Counted from the first letter of the stretch, positions 33,089 to 41,482 are shown. The stretch is DNA of 64,000 bases from Streptomyces sp. V4I2 (GCF_030817655.1 NZ_JAUSZM010000003.1:9362001-9426000); one strand, 5' to 3'. The notes: generated from the sequence alone by a model not told the origin. Numbers and translations: made by a program.

Positions 33089-33919
33089 ATGCCAGACCAT
33101 ATGACCGACCGGGCCGAGCTGCGCGGCGACTGCGAGCGCTGCTTCGGCCTGTGCTGCGTCGCTCTGCCCTTCGCCGCCTCGGCGGACTTCGCCATCGACA
33201 AGCCGGCCGGCACGCCCTGCCCGAACCTCCGCGGCGACCACCGCTGCGGCATCCACGCCGAGCTGCGGACGAAGGGCTTCAACGGCTGCACGGTGTACGA
33301 CTGCTTCGGCGCCGGGCAGAAGGTCTCGCAGATCACCTTCGGCGGCCGGGACCGGCGCACGGGCCCACCCGAGGACGCCCGGCGCATGGTCGAGGTCTTC
33401 CCGGTCGTCCGCCAGCTCCACGAACTGCTCTGGTACCTCACCGAGGCACTCACCCTGCCGGCCGCCCGCCCGATCCACGCCGACCTCGGCCGGGCGCTGG
33501 AGCGGACCGAGGCGCTCACCCGTCAAACCCCGGAGGAACTCGGCGCGTTGGACGTCGGCGCACACCGACAGGAGGTCAACGTGCTCCTCCTGAAGACCAG
33601 CGAGCTGGCCCGGGCGGGCATCCGCGGCAAGAAGAAGAACCGCCGCGGCGCGGACCTGATGGGCGCCCGTCTCAAGGGCGCCGACCTGCGGGGCGCCAAT
33701 CTGCGCGGCGCCTACTTCATAGCCGCCGACCTCACCGGCGCCGACCTGCGCGGCGCGGATCTGGTCGGCGCCGACCTGCGCGACGCCGACCTCACGGACG
33801 CGGACCTGACCGACGCCTTCTTCCTCACCCAGCCGCAGCTGAACACGGCCCGGGGCAGCGCGGGCACCCGGCTGCCGAGGTCAGTCACCCGCCCCGTGCA
33901 CTGGACAGCGCGGCTCTGA
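33089..33919 (+). CDS. Cys-cluster plus pentapeptide repeat protein
   Basis: A 276-residue two-part protein. The N-terminal ~75 residues have a YkgJ-like cluster of cysteines (C-E-R-C-F-G-L-C-C, C-P-N-L, H-R-C-G-I-H, C-T-V-Y-D-C) likely to bind zinc or iron-sulfur. The C-terminal ~75 have about ten A-(D/N)-L-x-x pentapeptides (G-A-D-L-R-G-A-N-L-R-G-A) forming a right-handed beta-helix. The linker is basic (K-K-K-N-R-R-G). The start is near GGAGG; ATG 33101 is an alternative. Its 3' end overlaps the convergent P450 gene by 39 bp. Function unknown; pentapeptide helices often mimic DNA or act as scaffolds. Confidence 0.8.
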   Translation: MPDHMTDRAELRGDCERCFGLCCVALPFAASADFAIDKPAGTPCPNLRGDHRCGIHAELRTKGFNGCTVYDCFGAGQKVSQITFGGRDRRTGPPEDARRMVEVFPVVRQLHELLWYLTEALTLPAARPIHADLGRALERTEALTRQTPEELGALDVGAHRQEVNVLLLKTSELARAGIRGKKKNRRGADLMGARLKGADLRGANLRGAYFIAADLTGADLRGADLVGADLRDADLTDADLTDAFFLTQPQLNTARGSAGTRLPRSVTRPVHWTARL

Positions 33920-35401
33920 CGGAGCCTCGTCGACGGCGGCCGGGGCAGCCGGGCCCGCGGTGGTGCCCGCCCGCCGCTCCAGGTACAGCCGCAACCCCTC
34001 AGGCATCAGCGTGAGCCGCTCGGTCACCCGCAGCCGGTAGTCCGGGTCGGGCCGCAGCTCGTAGCGGCGCAGCAGCAGGCCGAGGACCAGCGTGGCCTCG
34101 TGCAGCGCGAACTGCCGCCCGATGCAGGCCCGCGCCCCGGTCCCGAACGGCTTGAAGGCGTGCGGGGGACGGGACCGTACGGCCTTCGCCTCGAAGCGGT
34201 CCGGGTCGAACTCCTCGGCGTCGGCACCCCAGACCGCCCGCTCGCGGTGCAGCATCGGCGTGATCACCAGCGTCCACGCGCCCCGCCGCATCGGATGCGT
34301 GCCCGCGAGCACCGTGTCCTGCCGGGCCTCCCGGGCGTAGGCGGGCGCCGTCGGCCACAGCCGCAGTGTCTCGTCCAGCACCCGGCGCACGTACCGCAGC
34401 TTGGCCACCTGGTCGTAGCCGGGCAGCGCCGTGCCGCCCCAGACCTCGTCCACCTCGGCGCGGGCCCGGGCGGCGACGCCCGGATGCCGGGCGAGGTAGT
34501 GGAGGGCGAAGGACAGCGCGCCCGATGTGGTCTCGTGGCCCGCGACCAGGAAGGTGATGACCTGGCGCCGGACGTTCTCCGCCGACAGCCGCTCCCCGGT
34601 CTCGGGGTGGGCCGTCTGCAGCATCCGGTCCAGCAGGTCTCCGCCCCCGTCCCAGCCCGCCGTACGCCGGGCACGGACCAGGTCGTCGACCGTGCGGTTG
34701 AGGTAGGCGATGTCGGCCTCGTTGCGACGCGCGGCGCGGCGCAGAAGCTGGGGGAACGGCACCGTGTTCAGCCGCTGCGCATAGGTGAGCGTGCCGATCA
34801 TCGCCGTCACGAAGGGGTGCGGCCGGTCGCGTTCGAAGGAGCCGAAGTCGTGCCCGAAGCCGGTCCGCGCGATCGTCTCCAGGGTCAGCTTGGTCATGTC
34901 GCCGGGCACGTCCACCGCCCGGCCCGCCACCAGCTCGCGGTCCCAGTGGTCGGTGAGCCGCCCGGCCACCGCCAGCATGTTCGCGTGGTAGCCCGCCATG
35001 GCCTCCCGGCTGAAGCCCGGGGCCAGGACGTCGTGGGCCAGCTGCCAGTTCGGCTCGTGGTTGTACGCCGTGAACAGCCCGTCCCCGGCGACCGGCCGCA
35101 GGTTCGCGACCCCCAGCCCCACGTGCTTGGCGAACCGCGACTCGTCCGCCAGGTCGGCCACGAGCTCGGCGCCCCACGTGAACACGAACTCCCTGCCGAA
35201 GGCCCTGCGCCGGAAGATCGGCCCCAGCTGCCGGGCGTTCCGGACGGTGTCCTGCAGAGGGGTGTGCCGGTCGACGCCGATCACGTCACCGAGCAGGGGC
35301 AGCCGGTGCGGCGGATGCGGGATGCGGCGCAGCTCCGGCCAGCCCTGCTCGGCACCGCGGAATCCGGTGGGGAGCGTTGCCCCTTCCGTCGTGTCCGCCA
35401 T
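33881..35401 (-). CDS. Cytochrome P450, stand-alone CYP102-type heme domain
   Basis: A 506-residue P450 closely resembling the heme domain of the self-sufficient fatty-acid hydroxylase CYP102 (P450 BM3). It shares G-D-G-L-F-T-A with the conserved Phe before N-W, D-M-T-K-L-T-L-E-T-I, R-D-R-P-H-P-F, AGHETTSG (I-helix) and FGTGARACIGRQFALHEATLVLG, with the heme Cys at 426. It ends about 30 residues after the domain with C-P-V-H-G and has no flavodoxin/reductase part. S. coelicolor CYP102B1 is known in this form. Probable role: fatty-acid hydroxylation with separate redox partners. Divergent TetR and twin operators suggest induction by its substrate. Confidence 0.9.
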   Translation of the reverse strand: MADTTEGATLPTGFRGAEQGWPELRRIPHPPHRLPLLGDVIGVDRHTPLQDTVRNARQLGPIFRRRAFGREFVFTWGAELVADLADESRFAKHVGLGVANLRPVAGDGLFTAYNHEPNWQLAHDVLAPGFSREAMAGYHANMLAVAGRLTDHWDRELVAGRAVDVPGDMTKLTLETIARTGFGHDFGSFERDRPHPFVTAMIGTLTYAQRLNTVPFPQLLRRAARRNEADIAYLNRTVDDLVRARRTAGWDGGGDLLDRMLQTAHPETGERLSAENVRRQVITFLVAGHETTSGALSFALHYLARHPGVAARARAEVDEVWGGTALPGYDQVAKLRYVRRVLDETLRLWPTAPAYAREARQDTVLAGTHPMRRGAWTLVITPMLHRERAVWGADAEEFDPDRFEAKAVRSRPPHAFKPFGTGARACIGRQFALHEATLVLGLLLRRYELRPDPDYRLRVTERLTLMPEGLRLYLERRAGTTAGPAAPAAVDEAPSEPRCPVHGAGD

Positions 35402-35437
35402 GGACCGTCTCCCTTGGTGCGGCGGCAGGGTGAGCGT

Positions 35438-35455
35438 GTTGTACGTCGGTTCAAC
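35438..35455. promoter_or_regulatory. TetR operator, P450 side
   Basis: GTTGTACGTCGGTTCAAC, an imperfect palindrome with GTTG/CAAC ends, lies 36 bp upstream of the P450 start. Its minus strand carries TTGAACCGACGT, nearly the same as the TetR-side site in direct reading. Confidence 0.55.
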
Positions 35456-35479
35456 AACGCGCTCCAGTCTGGTCCCGCT

Positions 35480-35495
35480 GTTGAATCGACGTCAA
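35480..35495. promoter_or_regulatory. TetR operator, regulator side
   Basis: GTTGAATCGACGTCAA lies 14 bp upstream of the tetR-type ATG. It matches the inverted sequence of the P450-side site in the core (TTGAAYCGACGT). Two related sites in opposite orientation in one divergent region support repression of both genes by the TetR protein. Confidence 0.55.
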
Positions 35496-35509
35496 GTAAA
35501 GTGCGGCCC

Positions 35510-36112
35510 ATGGCCGCGAACCAGGGCGAACGCGCACGCCGTCGGCTCAGCACCGAGGAGCGCCGGGAGCAGCTGCTGTCGGTGGGGGCGCGGCTGTTCT
35601 CCGAGAGCCCGTACGACGAGGTGTGGATCGAGCAGGTCGCCGAGATCGCCGGTGTCTCGCGCGGGTTGCTCTATCACTACTTCCCGACCAAGCGGGACTT
35701 CTTCGCGGCGGTCGTCGAGCGGGAGAGCGAGCGGATGCTGCGGATGACGGCGGCCGTGCCCGGTGTGCCGGTGCGCGAGCAGCTCGCCGCCGGCCTCGAC
35801 ACGTATCTCGAGTACGTCCGGGCGCACGCGCACGGCTACCGCGCCTTCCACCGTGCCGACGCGGCGGGCGACCAGTCGGTCCGCAAGGTCTATCGGACGG
35901 CGCTGGCCGCGCAGGAGCGGCAGATCCTCGCGGCACTGGCCGCCGACCCCGAGTTCGGCCCGCTCGCACAGGAGCGGCCCGACCTCCGGCTGGCCGTCCG
36001 GGGCTGGCTGGCGTTCACCACCGCCGTCTGCCTGGAGTGGCTGCGCGGCTCGGAGCTGTCCCGGGAGCAGGTGCGGGACCTGTGCGCCAAGGCGCTGCTG
36101 GGCGTCATCTGA
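35510..36112 (+). CDS. TetR-family regulator
   Basis: A 200-residue TetR regulator. HTH at about 30-55: V-W-I-E-Q-V-A-E-I-A-G-V-S-R-G-L-L-Y-H-Y-F, followed by P-T-K-R-D-F-F. The rest is helical, consistent with the ligand-binding part. The ATG is followed directly by the basic tail G-E-R-A-R-R-R-L-S. It is divergent from the P450 gene, as bm3R1-like repressors are associated with CYP102 enzymes, and probably senses a fatty acid or related inducer (inference). Confidence 0.88.
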   Translation: MAANQGERARRRLSTEERREQLLSVGARLFSESPYDEVWIEQVAEIAGVSRGLLYHYFPTKRDFFAAVVERESERMLRMTAAVPGVPVREQLAAGLDTYLEYVRAHAHGYRAFHRADAAGDQSVRKVYRTALAAQERQILAALAADPEFGPLAQERPDLRLAVRGWLAFTTAVCLEWLRGSELSREQVRDLCAKALLGVI

Positions 36113-36193
36113 CCGGGACCGCCCGGCCGTTCGAACCGTCCCCGGGACATTCATGTCCGCTCGCGGTTGGCTTCGGCCCCGATCTTCGATAGG

Positions 36194-36212
36194 TTAGGCA
36201 AGGCTTACCTAA
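36194..36212 (+). promoter_or_regulatory. DtxR/DmdR-type iron box
   Basis: TTAGGCAAGGCTTACCTAA matches the streptomycete iron box TTAGGTTAGGCTCACCTAA in 16 of 19 positions and keeps both TTAGG/CCTAA ends. It ends 12 bp before the DUF2470 start, where a metal-bound repressor would block transcription or initiation. Confidence 0.82.
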
Positions 36213-36224
36213 GGGGGTTTTGGG

Positions 36225-36950
36225 ATGGGTGACAGCCAAACCTGGACGGCGGCTCCTTCCACGGCGGAGTGGGCCCGTTCGGTGCTCGCCGCCGCATGGT
36301 CCTGCGCGGTGACCGCGGAGGGCGGACGCGAGGAGTTCGTCGGCGCGCACACCGTCGCCGAGGACGGGCGGGTGCTGCTGCACGTGCCCGAGGACAGCAC
36401 CCTGCTCGCGGCCGCGATCTGCGCGCCCCGCGGGGAGCCGTCCGCCGTCCTGGAGTTCGCCGACGTAGCGCCCGTCCCCGTGCGCAACCGGATCCGCGCC
36501 CGGCTGTGGATGGCCGGCTGGTTCGTCCCCGAGGACGGCCACCTGGCGTTCCGGCCCACGCGTGTGGTGCTGCGCCGGCCGTCCGGCGCGGTGGTCGTCG
36601 ACCTCGACGAGTTCGCGGCCGCCGCACCCGACCCGCTGGCCACCGCCGAGGCCCGGCTGCTCACGCACCTCGCCGACTGCCACGCCGACGCGGTCGAGCG
36701 GCTCACCCGCCTCGTCGACTCCGACAGCCTGCACGGCGCGGTCCGCGTCCAGCCCCTCGCGGTGGACCGGCACGGGCTGACGCTGCGCATCGAGCGCGCC
36801 CGCGGCAACGGCGACGTACGGCTGGCCTTCCACCGGCCCGCCGACGACGTCTCCCAGCTCACGGAGCGCATGCACGTCCTGCTCACCCAGGCCAGCGCCG
36901 CCACCTGCCCCCGGGCGCTACAGCGGCAGCGCACAGACGGCGACGGGTGA
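36225..36950 (+). CDS. DUF2470 domain protein, iron-regulated
   Basis: A 241-residue protein whose C-terminal third (about 150-235) is a DUF2470 domain: A-E-A-R-L-L-T-H-L-A-D-C-H-A-D-A-V-E, then a V-Q-P-L-A-V-D-R-H-G-L-T-L segment, then V-R-L-A-F-H-R-P. The N-terminal two thirds resemble the split-barrel pyridoxamine-oxidase-like fold of HugZ-type heme-binding proteins. With the iron box immediately upstream, a role in heme or iron handling is likely. Its 3' end overlaps the convergent lactonase gene by 33 bp. A catalytic His cannot be assigned by eye. Confidence 0.82.
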   Translation: MGDSQTWTAAPSTAEWARSVLAAAWSCAVTAEGGREEFVGAHTVAEDGRVLLHVPEDSTLLAAAICAPRGEPSAVLEFADVAPVPVRNRIRARLWMAGWFVPEDGHLAFRPTRVVLRRPSGAVVVDLDEFAAAAPDPLATAEARLLTHLADCHADAVERLTRLVDSDSLHGAVRVQPLAVDRHGLTLRIERARGNGDVRLAFHRPADDVSQLTERMHVLLTQASAATCPRALQRQRTDGDG

Positions 36951-38126
36951 CGCGAACGGCTCGCCCGCGAGCCGCAGTTCACCGCTGTCCTCGTCCACGT
37001 GGAAGACGCTCACCGTGCCGGACTTCTGGTTCGCCGCGAACAGCAGCGTCCCGTCCGGCGAGAAGGCGATCTGCCGCGGGAAGTCGCCGGAGACCGGAAC
37101 CGTGTCGAGCAGCCTGAGCCGGGCGCCGTCCGCCTCCACGGCGTAACGCGTGAGGCTGTTGTGGCCCCGGTTGGCGAGATAGGCGTACGCGCCGTTCGAC
37201 GTCACCAGGATCTGTGCCGGGTAGTTGGTCCCCGAGCCGGTCCCCGTCGACTGGGCGTCACCTACGGTCAGTCGGCCGCCGTCCGGATCGTAGGCGCAGA
37301 CCGCCACCGTGTTGTCGACCTCGTTGGCCAGATACGCGTACCGGCCCCCGGGGTGGAAGGTCAGGTGCCGCGGCCCGGCGCCCGGCCGGGTGTGCGCCTG
37401 CGCGACCTCGCCGAGCCGGCCGGTCCGCTCGTCCAGGCGGTAGGTGTACACGGTGTCCGTGCCCAGGTCGACGGCGAGCACATGGCCGCCGTCCGGACTC
37501 GTCACGAACTGGTGGGCGTGCGGCCCCTCCTGGCCCGGCCCGGGCGCCGGACTGGAGTGCGTGACCAGATCGGCGCGTTCACCGAGCGCGCCCGAAGCAT
37601 CGATCGGGTGCACGGCCACACTGCCGGACGTGTAGTTGGCGCTGAGCAGCCAGCGCCCGCCCGGATGCACGGACAGATGACAGGGCCCCCCGCCGCCGGT
37701 GCTGCGGCTCCCCAGAACCTTGCGGTCGGACAGCCGCACGGCGGTCACGGCACCCGCCTCGCGCTCGTTCACCGCGTACAGCGTGCGCCCGTTCGGATGC
37801 ACCGCGAGGTACGACGGGTCGCCGACGCCGGTGAGCGTGCCGGTCTTGGTGATACGGCCGCTCGTGGCGTCATAGGTGGCCAGACCGATGCCGGTGCCGC
37901 CGCCCTCCACGGAGGTGTAGGTGCCGACATAGAGCGGACGGGGGCCGGAGGGCGCGCGGCTCCGCGCCGGAGCGCTCGTACTCGCCTCAGGAGTGCTCGT
38001 ACCAGCCTCGGCGGCCGTCGGGTCGGTGGGCGGCGGCGCGTCGTTGCACGCGGGCAGTACGGCCGCGGCACCCGCCCCTGTCAGGGCGCCGACGAATCGG
38101 CGCCTGCTCCAGCCCTCACTGCCCAT
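36918..38126 (-). CDS. Lactonase-family beta-propeller lipoprotein
   Basis: A 402-residue seven-bladed propeller of the 6-phosphogluconolactonase (Pgl/YbhE) family, but exported: S-R-R-R-F-V-G-A-L-T-G-A is a Tat-like signal and V-L-P-A-C a lipobox (Cys near 27). A Pro/Ser/Thr linker follows to about 60. Blades show L-Y-V-G-T-Y-T, P-S-Y-L-A-V-H-P-N-G-R, G-P-C-H-L-S-V-H-P-G-G, G-P-R-H-L-T-F-H-P-G-G and the final P-R-Q-I-A-F-S-P-D-G-T repeats. ATG at 38126 is used because GAGG lies 7 bases upstream. An extracellular lactonase may act on an unknown lactone rather than the pentose phosphate pathway. Confidence 0.88.
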   Translation of the reverse strand: MGSEGWSRRRFVGALTGAGAAAVLPACNDAPPPTDPTAAEAGTSTPEASTSAPARSRAPSGPRPLYVGTYTSVEGGGTGIGLATYDATSGRITKTGTLTGVGDPSYLAVHPNGRTLYAVNEREAGAVTAVRLSDRKVLGSRSTGGGGPCHLSVHPGGRWLLSANYTSGSVAVHPIDASGALGERADLVTHSSPAPGPGQEGPHAHQFVTSPDGGHVLAVDLGTDTVYTYRLDERTGRLGEVAQAHTRPGAGPRHLTFHPGGRYAYLANEVDNTVAVCAYDPDGGRLTVGDAQSTGTGSGTNYPAQILVTSNGAYAYLANRGHNSLTRYAVEADGARLRLLDTVPVSGDFPRQIAFSPDGTLLFAANQKSGTVSVFHVDEDSGELRLAGEPFASPVAVCALPL

Positions 38127-38210
38127 GTGCACACCTCAGGTCGTCGCTCGTCCCGTCACGACTGCCACCTTGACGTGCATCCGCGGTCAGGTGCAACAAC
38201 GGCATCCCGC

Positions 38211-38227
38211 GTTGCGCAAGGCGCAAC
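38211..38227. promoter_or_regulatory. Dyad upstream of the lactonase gene
   Basis: GTTGCGC-AAG-GCGCAAC is a perfect inverted repeat 85 bp upstream of the lactonase start and next to the convergence of two leftward genes. It could be an operator or the end hairpin of the gene at 38258. Confidence 0.4.
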
Positions 38228-38257
38228 AGGCCCGTCGGCTTGTCGGCTACCAGTCGC

Positions 38258-39301
38258 CTACCAGTCGCCGTCCTCGACCGGCTTCCCCGGCGCGTCCTTC
38301 AGCGGCTGCACCTGCTGCGGCGAGGGCTCCTGCCAGGGTTCGTGGTCGTCCCCGAGCCAGTCGCCGACCGGCTTGACGTCCTGGAGGGTGTCCGTGGCGG
38401 TGAGGTCCGCGGCGTCCTGGTCGTAGTAGTCGAACCAGGGCAGCCCGGCGCGGGTGTACGCGGCGCGGTCCACGGGCGACGGCGGAGGAGCCTCGCCGGT
38501 GATGCGGCGCCACTCGGGAGGCGTCACCAGGTGCACGAACACCCGGCCCGCGGGCTGCTCGGCCCAGTCCGCCGGCGGCCGGTCGTCCCGGTAGACCTCC
38601 TGGCGCATCGAGCCGCCCACACCGAGACCCATGGCGGCCGCGGCCCGCGGCCGGCCTCCCGCCGGAGCCGCGGCAGGGGCTGCCGGTGCCGCCATGGGCA
38701 TCGCCGCTCCGTAGCTCTTGCCCGGGGAAGGCATCGCCCTGGCCCGCTCGGCCCGAAGCCGCTCCTTCTCGCGCCACCGGGCCAGCGGCCCCTCGTTCAA
38801 CGGGAAGGACTGCAGTTGTACGCCGCCCCAGACCTCCTCGCCCGTGACCTGCCCCTCGACGGTCGCGCCCAGCCCCAGCGGCACCGCCACGAACTGGCGG
38901 ACCGTGCCCTTCCCGGAGTTGATGCCGTCCAGCCACGGCTGACGCGGCAGGACGACGTAGTTCTGCGGATCGCGGGAGAGCCTCCCGCTCCAGGGCCGGC
39001 CCGAGACCGCGCACACCTTGCCCACCCCGACCTGCAACGCGGCCGGCTCCCTGGTGCCCGAGAAGCTCAGCCACATCGCCTCGCGCAGGTACACCGGCAG
39101 CATCACCCCGCCGCGCGCCCGCCATCCCTCCGGGACGGTGTCCGGGTAGTCGCTGACCCGGCGGACGGGGAACTCGCCTAGCCCCGGCGGCAGCGGATGC
39201 GTGCCTGTCTCGGGCAGCCGCAGCGTGCGGACGAACCGCACCGCCGCACCGCCCGGCAGCCGCAGTGTGTTCCCGTCGATCCGCACGGTGGTGTCGGTCA
39301 T
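38258..39301 (-). CDS. Hypothetical protein
   Basis: A 347-residue protein with no signal peptide or recognised domain. The N-terminal half (about 1-185) is beta-rich with E-G-W-R-A-R-G-G-V-M-L-P-V-Y, R-E-A-M-W-L-S-F and P-R-Q-P-W-L-D-G-I. The middle is Ala/Pro-rich and low complexity (A-A-P-A-A-P-A-A-A-P). The C-terminal part has W-A-E-Q-P-A-G-R-V-F-V-H-L-V-T-P-P-E-W and ends D-G-D-W. ATG at 39301 follows AGGGGGC. The last 11 bp including the stop codon are duplicated just beyond the gene. Function unknown. Confidence 0.7.
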   Translation of the reverse strand: MTDTTVRIDGNTLRLPGGAAVRFVRTLRLPETGTHPLPPGLGEFPVRRVSDYPDTVPEGWRARGGVMLPVYLREAMWLSFSGTREPAALQVGVGKVCAVSGRPWSGRLSRDPQNYVVLPRQPWLDGINSGKGTVRQFVAVPLGLGATVEGQVTGEEVWGGVQLQSFPLNEGPLARWREKERLRAERARAMPSPGKSYGAAMPMAAPAAPAAAPAGGRPRAAAAMGLGVGGSMRQEVYRDDRPPADWAEQPAGRVFVHLVTPPEWRRITGEAPPPSPVDRAAYTRAGLPWFDYYDQDAADLTATDTLQDVKPVGDWLGDDHEPWQEPSPQQVQPLKDAPGKPVEDGDW

Positions 39302-39342
39302 CGGCCCGCCCCCTTCGTCCCGGCCCCCCAAGGCGTGCCGCC

Positions 39343-39365
39343 TCAAGGTGACCTCGTCACCTTGA
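39343..39365. terminator. Hairpin at the end of the FUSC gene
   Basis: TCAAGGTGAC-CTC-GTCACCTTGA is a perfect 10-bp stem with a 3-base loop. It overlaps the FUSC stop codon and lies before the next leftward gene, so may stop or stall the transcript at the gene end. Confidence 0.5.
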
Positions 39366-40619
39366 ACGTCTCTCGGCGGTCGCGCGGTTCCGGCGCAGCT
39401 GCGCGGGCACGCGCAGGTTCTCCCGCAGCCGGGTGAGCCGGGGCATGCGTTCGCGCTGCTCGCGGGAGACGCGGTCCAGTTCCTCCAGGAGGCGGCGCGA
39501 GCGGTGCTCGGTGTCGAGCTCGTCCAGGATCCGGTTCACCTCGGTGAGGACGGCACCGAGCAGTTGCCACTGACGGGCGTCGCGCTGGACCTCTTCCAGC
39601 AGCAGCTGGGCCAGCTTGTCGCGGGTGGCCGCGGCCTGTCGCAACTCGGCGGTCAGCCGGGACTCCGCCGCATCGGCGTTCAGGCTCACCGGGGTGGTGA
39701 CCAGGACCGCGAAGCTGACCACGGCATCCGCGATCTCCGACAGCAGCCGCTCCACGGTGGCGCCCGTCTCCGACGCGAAGGAGCGTGGCAGAGGCTCGGA
39801 CTCGCGCTCCTTGGCGAGATCGGTGAAGGTGCGCGCGAGCACGCGCAGCACGACCGTGCAGATCTCCAGCGTGTCCAGGCCGGTGCGCAGTACCACCCGG
39901 TACAGCAGGCCCTCCTTCACGCGGGGATTGAACCGCAGGCTGTCCTCGGCCTGCCTGAGGGCCGCGTCCACCTCGACGATGTCGTGGTCGAGCCGCCGTG
40001 CCTCGTGCAGCCGGGCCGTCGCATGCTCGACGGGCGTCCGGCCCGCCGCTTCCTCACCCATGCTCAGCATCAACTGCCGCAGCCGGCGGGCCAGCCCCTC
40101 GATCGACTCCCCGGCCTCGCCCACCCACACCGGAGGGGCGAACAGCAGATTGCAGCCGAGGCCGACGACCGCGCCGATCAGCGTCTCCAGCACCCGCGCC
40201 CAGGCGGTGTCCCCGACGGTTGTGACCCCGAGCACCAGCATTGCGCTGATCGCCACCTCGGGCACGAACTCGTCGACCCGGACCAGGTGCCCGACGGCCA
40301 GCGCGGCCATGATCAGCAGCCCGAGGCTCCACCAGGTCAGACCCACCAGCAGACTGAAGGCGATGGCGACGAGGACCCCCGCCACCACGGAGTTCACCCG
40401 GCGGATTCCGGTGGTGAGCGTGGAGTAGAGGGTGACCTGGACGACCAGCAGCGCGGTCAGCGGCGCGGTGAGCGGAGCCGCCTCGGGGCTGAAGCGCAGC
40501 GCGATGACATACGCGATCGTCGCCGCGGCCGACGACCGCAGCGCCTGTACGACGACCGGGTCCCGGTGCCGCTTCACAAAGCGCACCAGGGACGCCGTCC
40601 ACTCACGTACGTCTCGCAT
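39357..40619 (-). CDS. FUSC-family membrane protein
   Basis: A 420-residue FUSC/aromatic acid exporter-like protein. The N-terminal ~160 residues hold about six hydrophobic helices (A-L-L-V-V-Q-V-T-L-Y-S-T-L-T-T-G is the FUSC core motif) and the rest is a long cytoplasmic helical, partly coiled-coil domain. Family members export aromatic acids and other toxic organics. ATG at 40619 gives the best start; an ATG 14 codons upstream is open but without a site. A second FUSC protein is encoded at 48.4-49.6 kb. Confidence 0.8.
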   Translation of the reverse strand: MRDVREWTASLVRFVKRHRDPVVVQALRSSAAATIAYVIALRFSPEAAPLTAPLTALLVVQVTLYSTLTTGIRRVNSVVAGVLVAIAFSLLVGLTWWSLGLLIMAALAVGHLVRVDEFVPEVAISAMLVLGVTTVGDTAWARVLETLIGAVVGLGCNLLFAPPVWVGEAGESIEGLARRLRQLMLSMGEEAAGRTPVEHATARLHEARRLDHDIVEVDAALRQAEDSLRFNPRVKEGLLYRVVLRTGLDTLEICTVVLRVLARTFTDLAKERESEPLPRSFASETGATVERLLSEIADAVVSFAVLVTTPVSLNADAAESRLTAELRQAAATRDKLAQLLLEEVQRDARQWQLLGAVLTEVNRILDELDTEHRSRRLLEELDRVSREQRERMPRLTRLRENLRVPAQLRRNRATAERRSR

Positions 40620-40712
40620 CCTTGGGCAGTCCCCTTCCACAGATGTACCGAAGGTACTCATCGAGGACCGTAACTGTCCGCAAGGAAACGTACTCCCTGA
40701 TTCCGCTACACG

Positions 40713-41207
40713 TCAGACGTACAGCTTGTCGAGGAACGCCGTCAGGTTCCCCGTCGTCCTGGCGATCTGCTGCTCCAGGCTGAGGCTTTCCTCGAAGCGG
40801 AACCCGGATTTCACGGCCTTCTTGCCGCGCAGGTAGAGGGAACAGGCCAGGTCGGTGCACATGTAGATACCCACCGAGTTGCCTTCGCGGCCCGCCGTGC
40901 CCGCCTTTCGGGCGGTCATCAGGGAGACGCCGCCGCCCGGGTGGGTGGTCAGGCACAGCGAACACATGCTGCGGTGCAGGAAGCCGCGCTGAGAGGACGG
41001 GAAACGCAGGGTGACGCCCGCCGTCCGGCCCTCCCGCTCGGTGACGAGATAGCTGCGGTCGGGCGCTCCGGGATCGCGCCAGCCCAGGAAGTCCAGGTCG
41101 TCCCACGGGCGTTGGTCGAGGTCACGGGGGACGGCCAGGCGTTTGGCCTCGCCCTTCGAGCAGTTGACGAACGAGCTGCGGATGTCGTGCTCGGAGAGTG
41201 CTTTCAT
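40713..41207 (-). CDS. FBP (EF-G-binding, FusB-like) domain protein
   Basis: A 164-residue protein of the FBP family. It starts M-K-A-L-S-E-H-D-I-R-S-S-F-V-N-C-S-K-G-E and contains the zinc-finger Cys pair S-M-C-S-L-C-L-T-T and the later G-I-Y-M-C-T-D-L-A-C-S. The best-known relative, FusB, binds elongation factor G and rescues it from fusidic acid; chromosomal actinobacterial copies are not characterised. ATG follows AGGAGG. Monocistronic, leftward. Confidence 0.85.
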   Translation of the reverse strand: MKALSEHDIRSSFVNCSKGEAKRLAVPRDLDQRPWDDLDFLGWRDPGAPDRSYLVTEREGRTAGVTLRFPSSQRGFLHRSMCSLCLTTHPGGGVSLMTARKAGTAGREGNSVGIYMCTDLACSLYLRGKKAVKSGFRFEESLSLEQQIARTTGNLTAFLDKLYV

Positions 41208-41482
41208 GGGGGCCTCCTGGGGGCTCGCACACTGAAACCTAGGGGTATTAGGTTGCGGTCAGGGTAGGCAGGCGGTTGCGGGAGGGGCCAGCGGATTTCC
41301 GGGTCGTCGGGTCAGTGCGCGGGGAGGGCCGCGCTGCTCCATGGGTACCGTGTGCGCCGGACGCGTTCCGTACGCTGTACCGGGAGCACACGGCGAACGG
41401 TGGCTCAACGGACTGGTGGAGGCCGGGCGTTACGTCGAGGACGGACGTGTACGCGATCGGCCGACCGGAGGGAAAGGGGCGG

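Noticed and set aside
33881..36112. P450 plus regulators as a biosynthetic gene cluster
   Set aside because: No core biosynthetic genes (PKS, NRPS, terpene, RiPP) are nearby; the CYP102-type enzyme with its own TetR fits lipid metabolism.
40437..40836. Various plus-strand frames opposite FUSC and FBP genes
   Set aside because: No ribosome sites or coding bias; shadows of the minus-strand genes.
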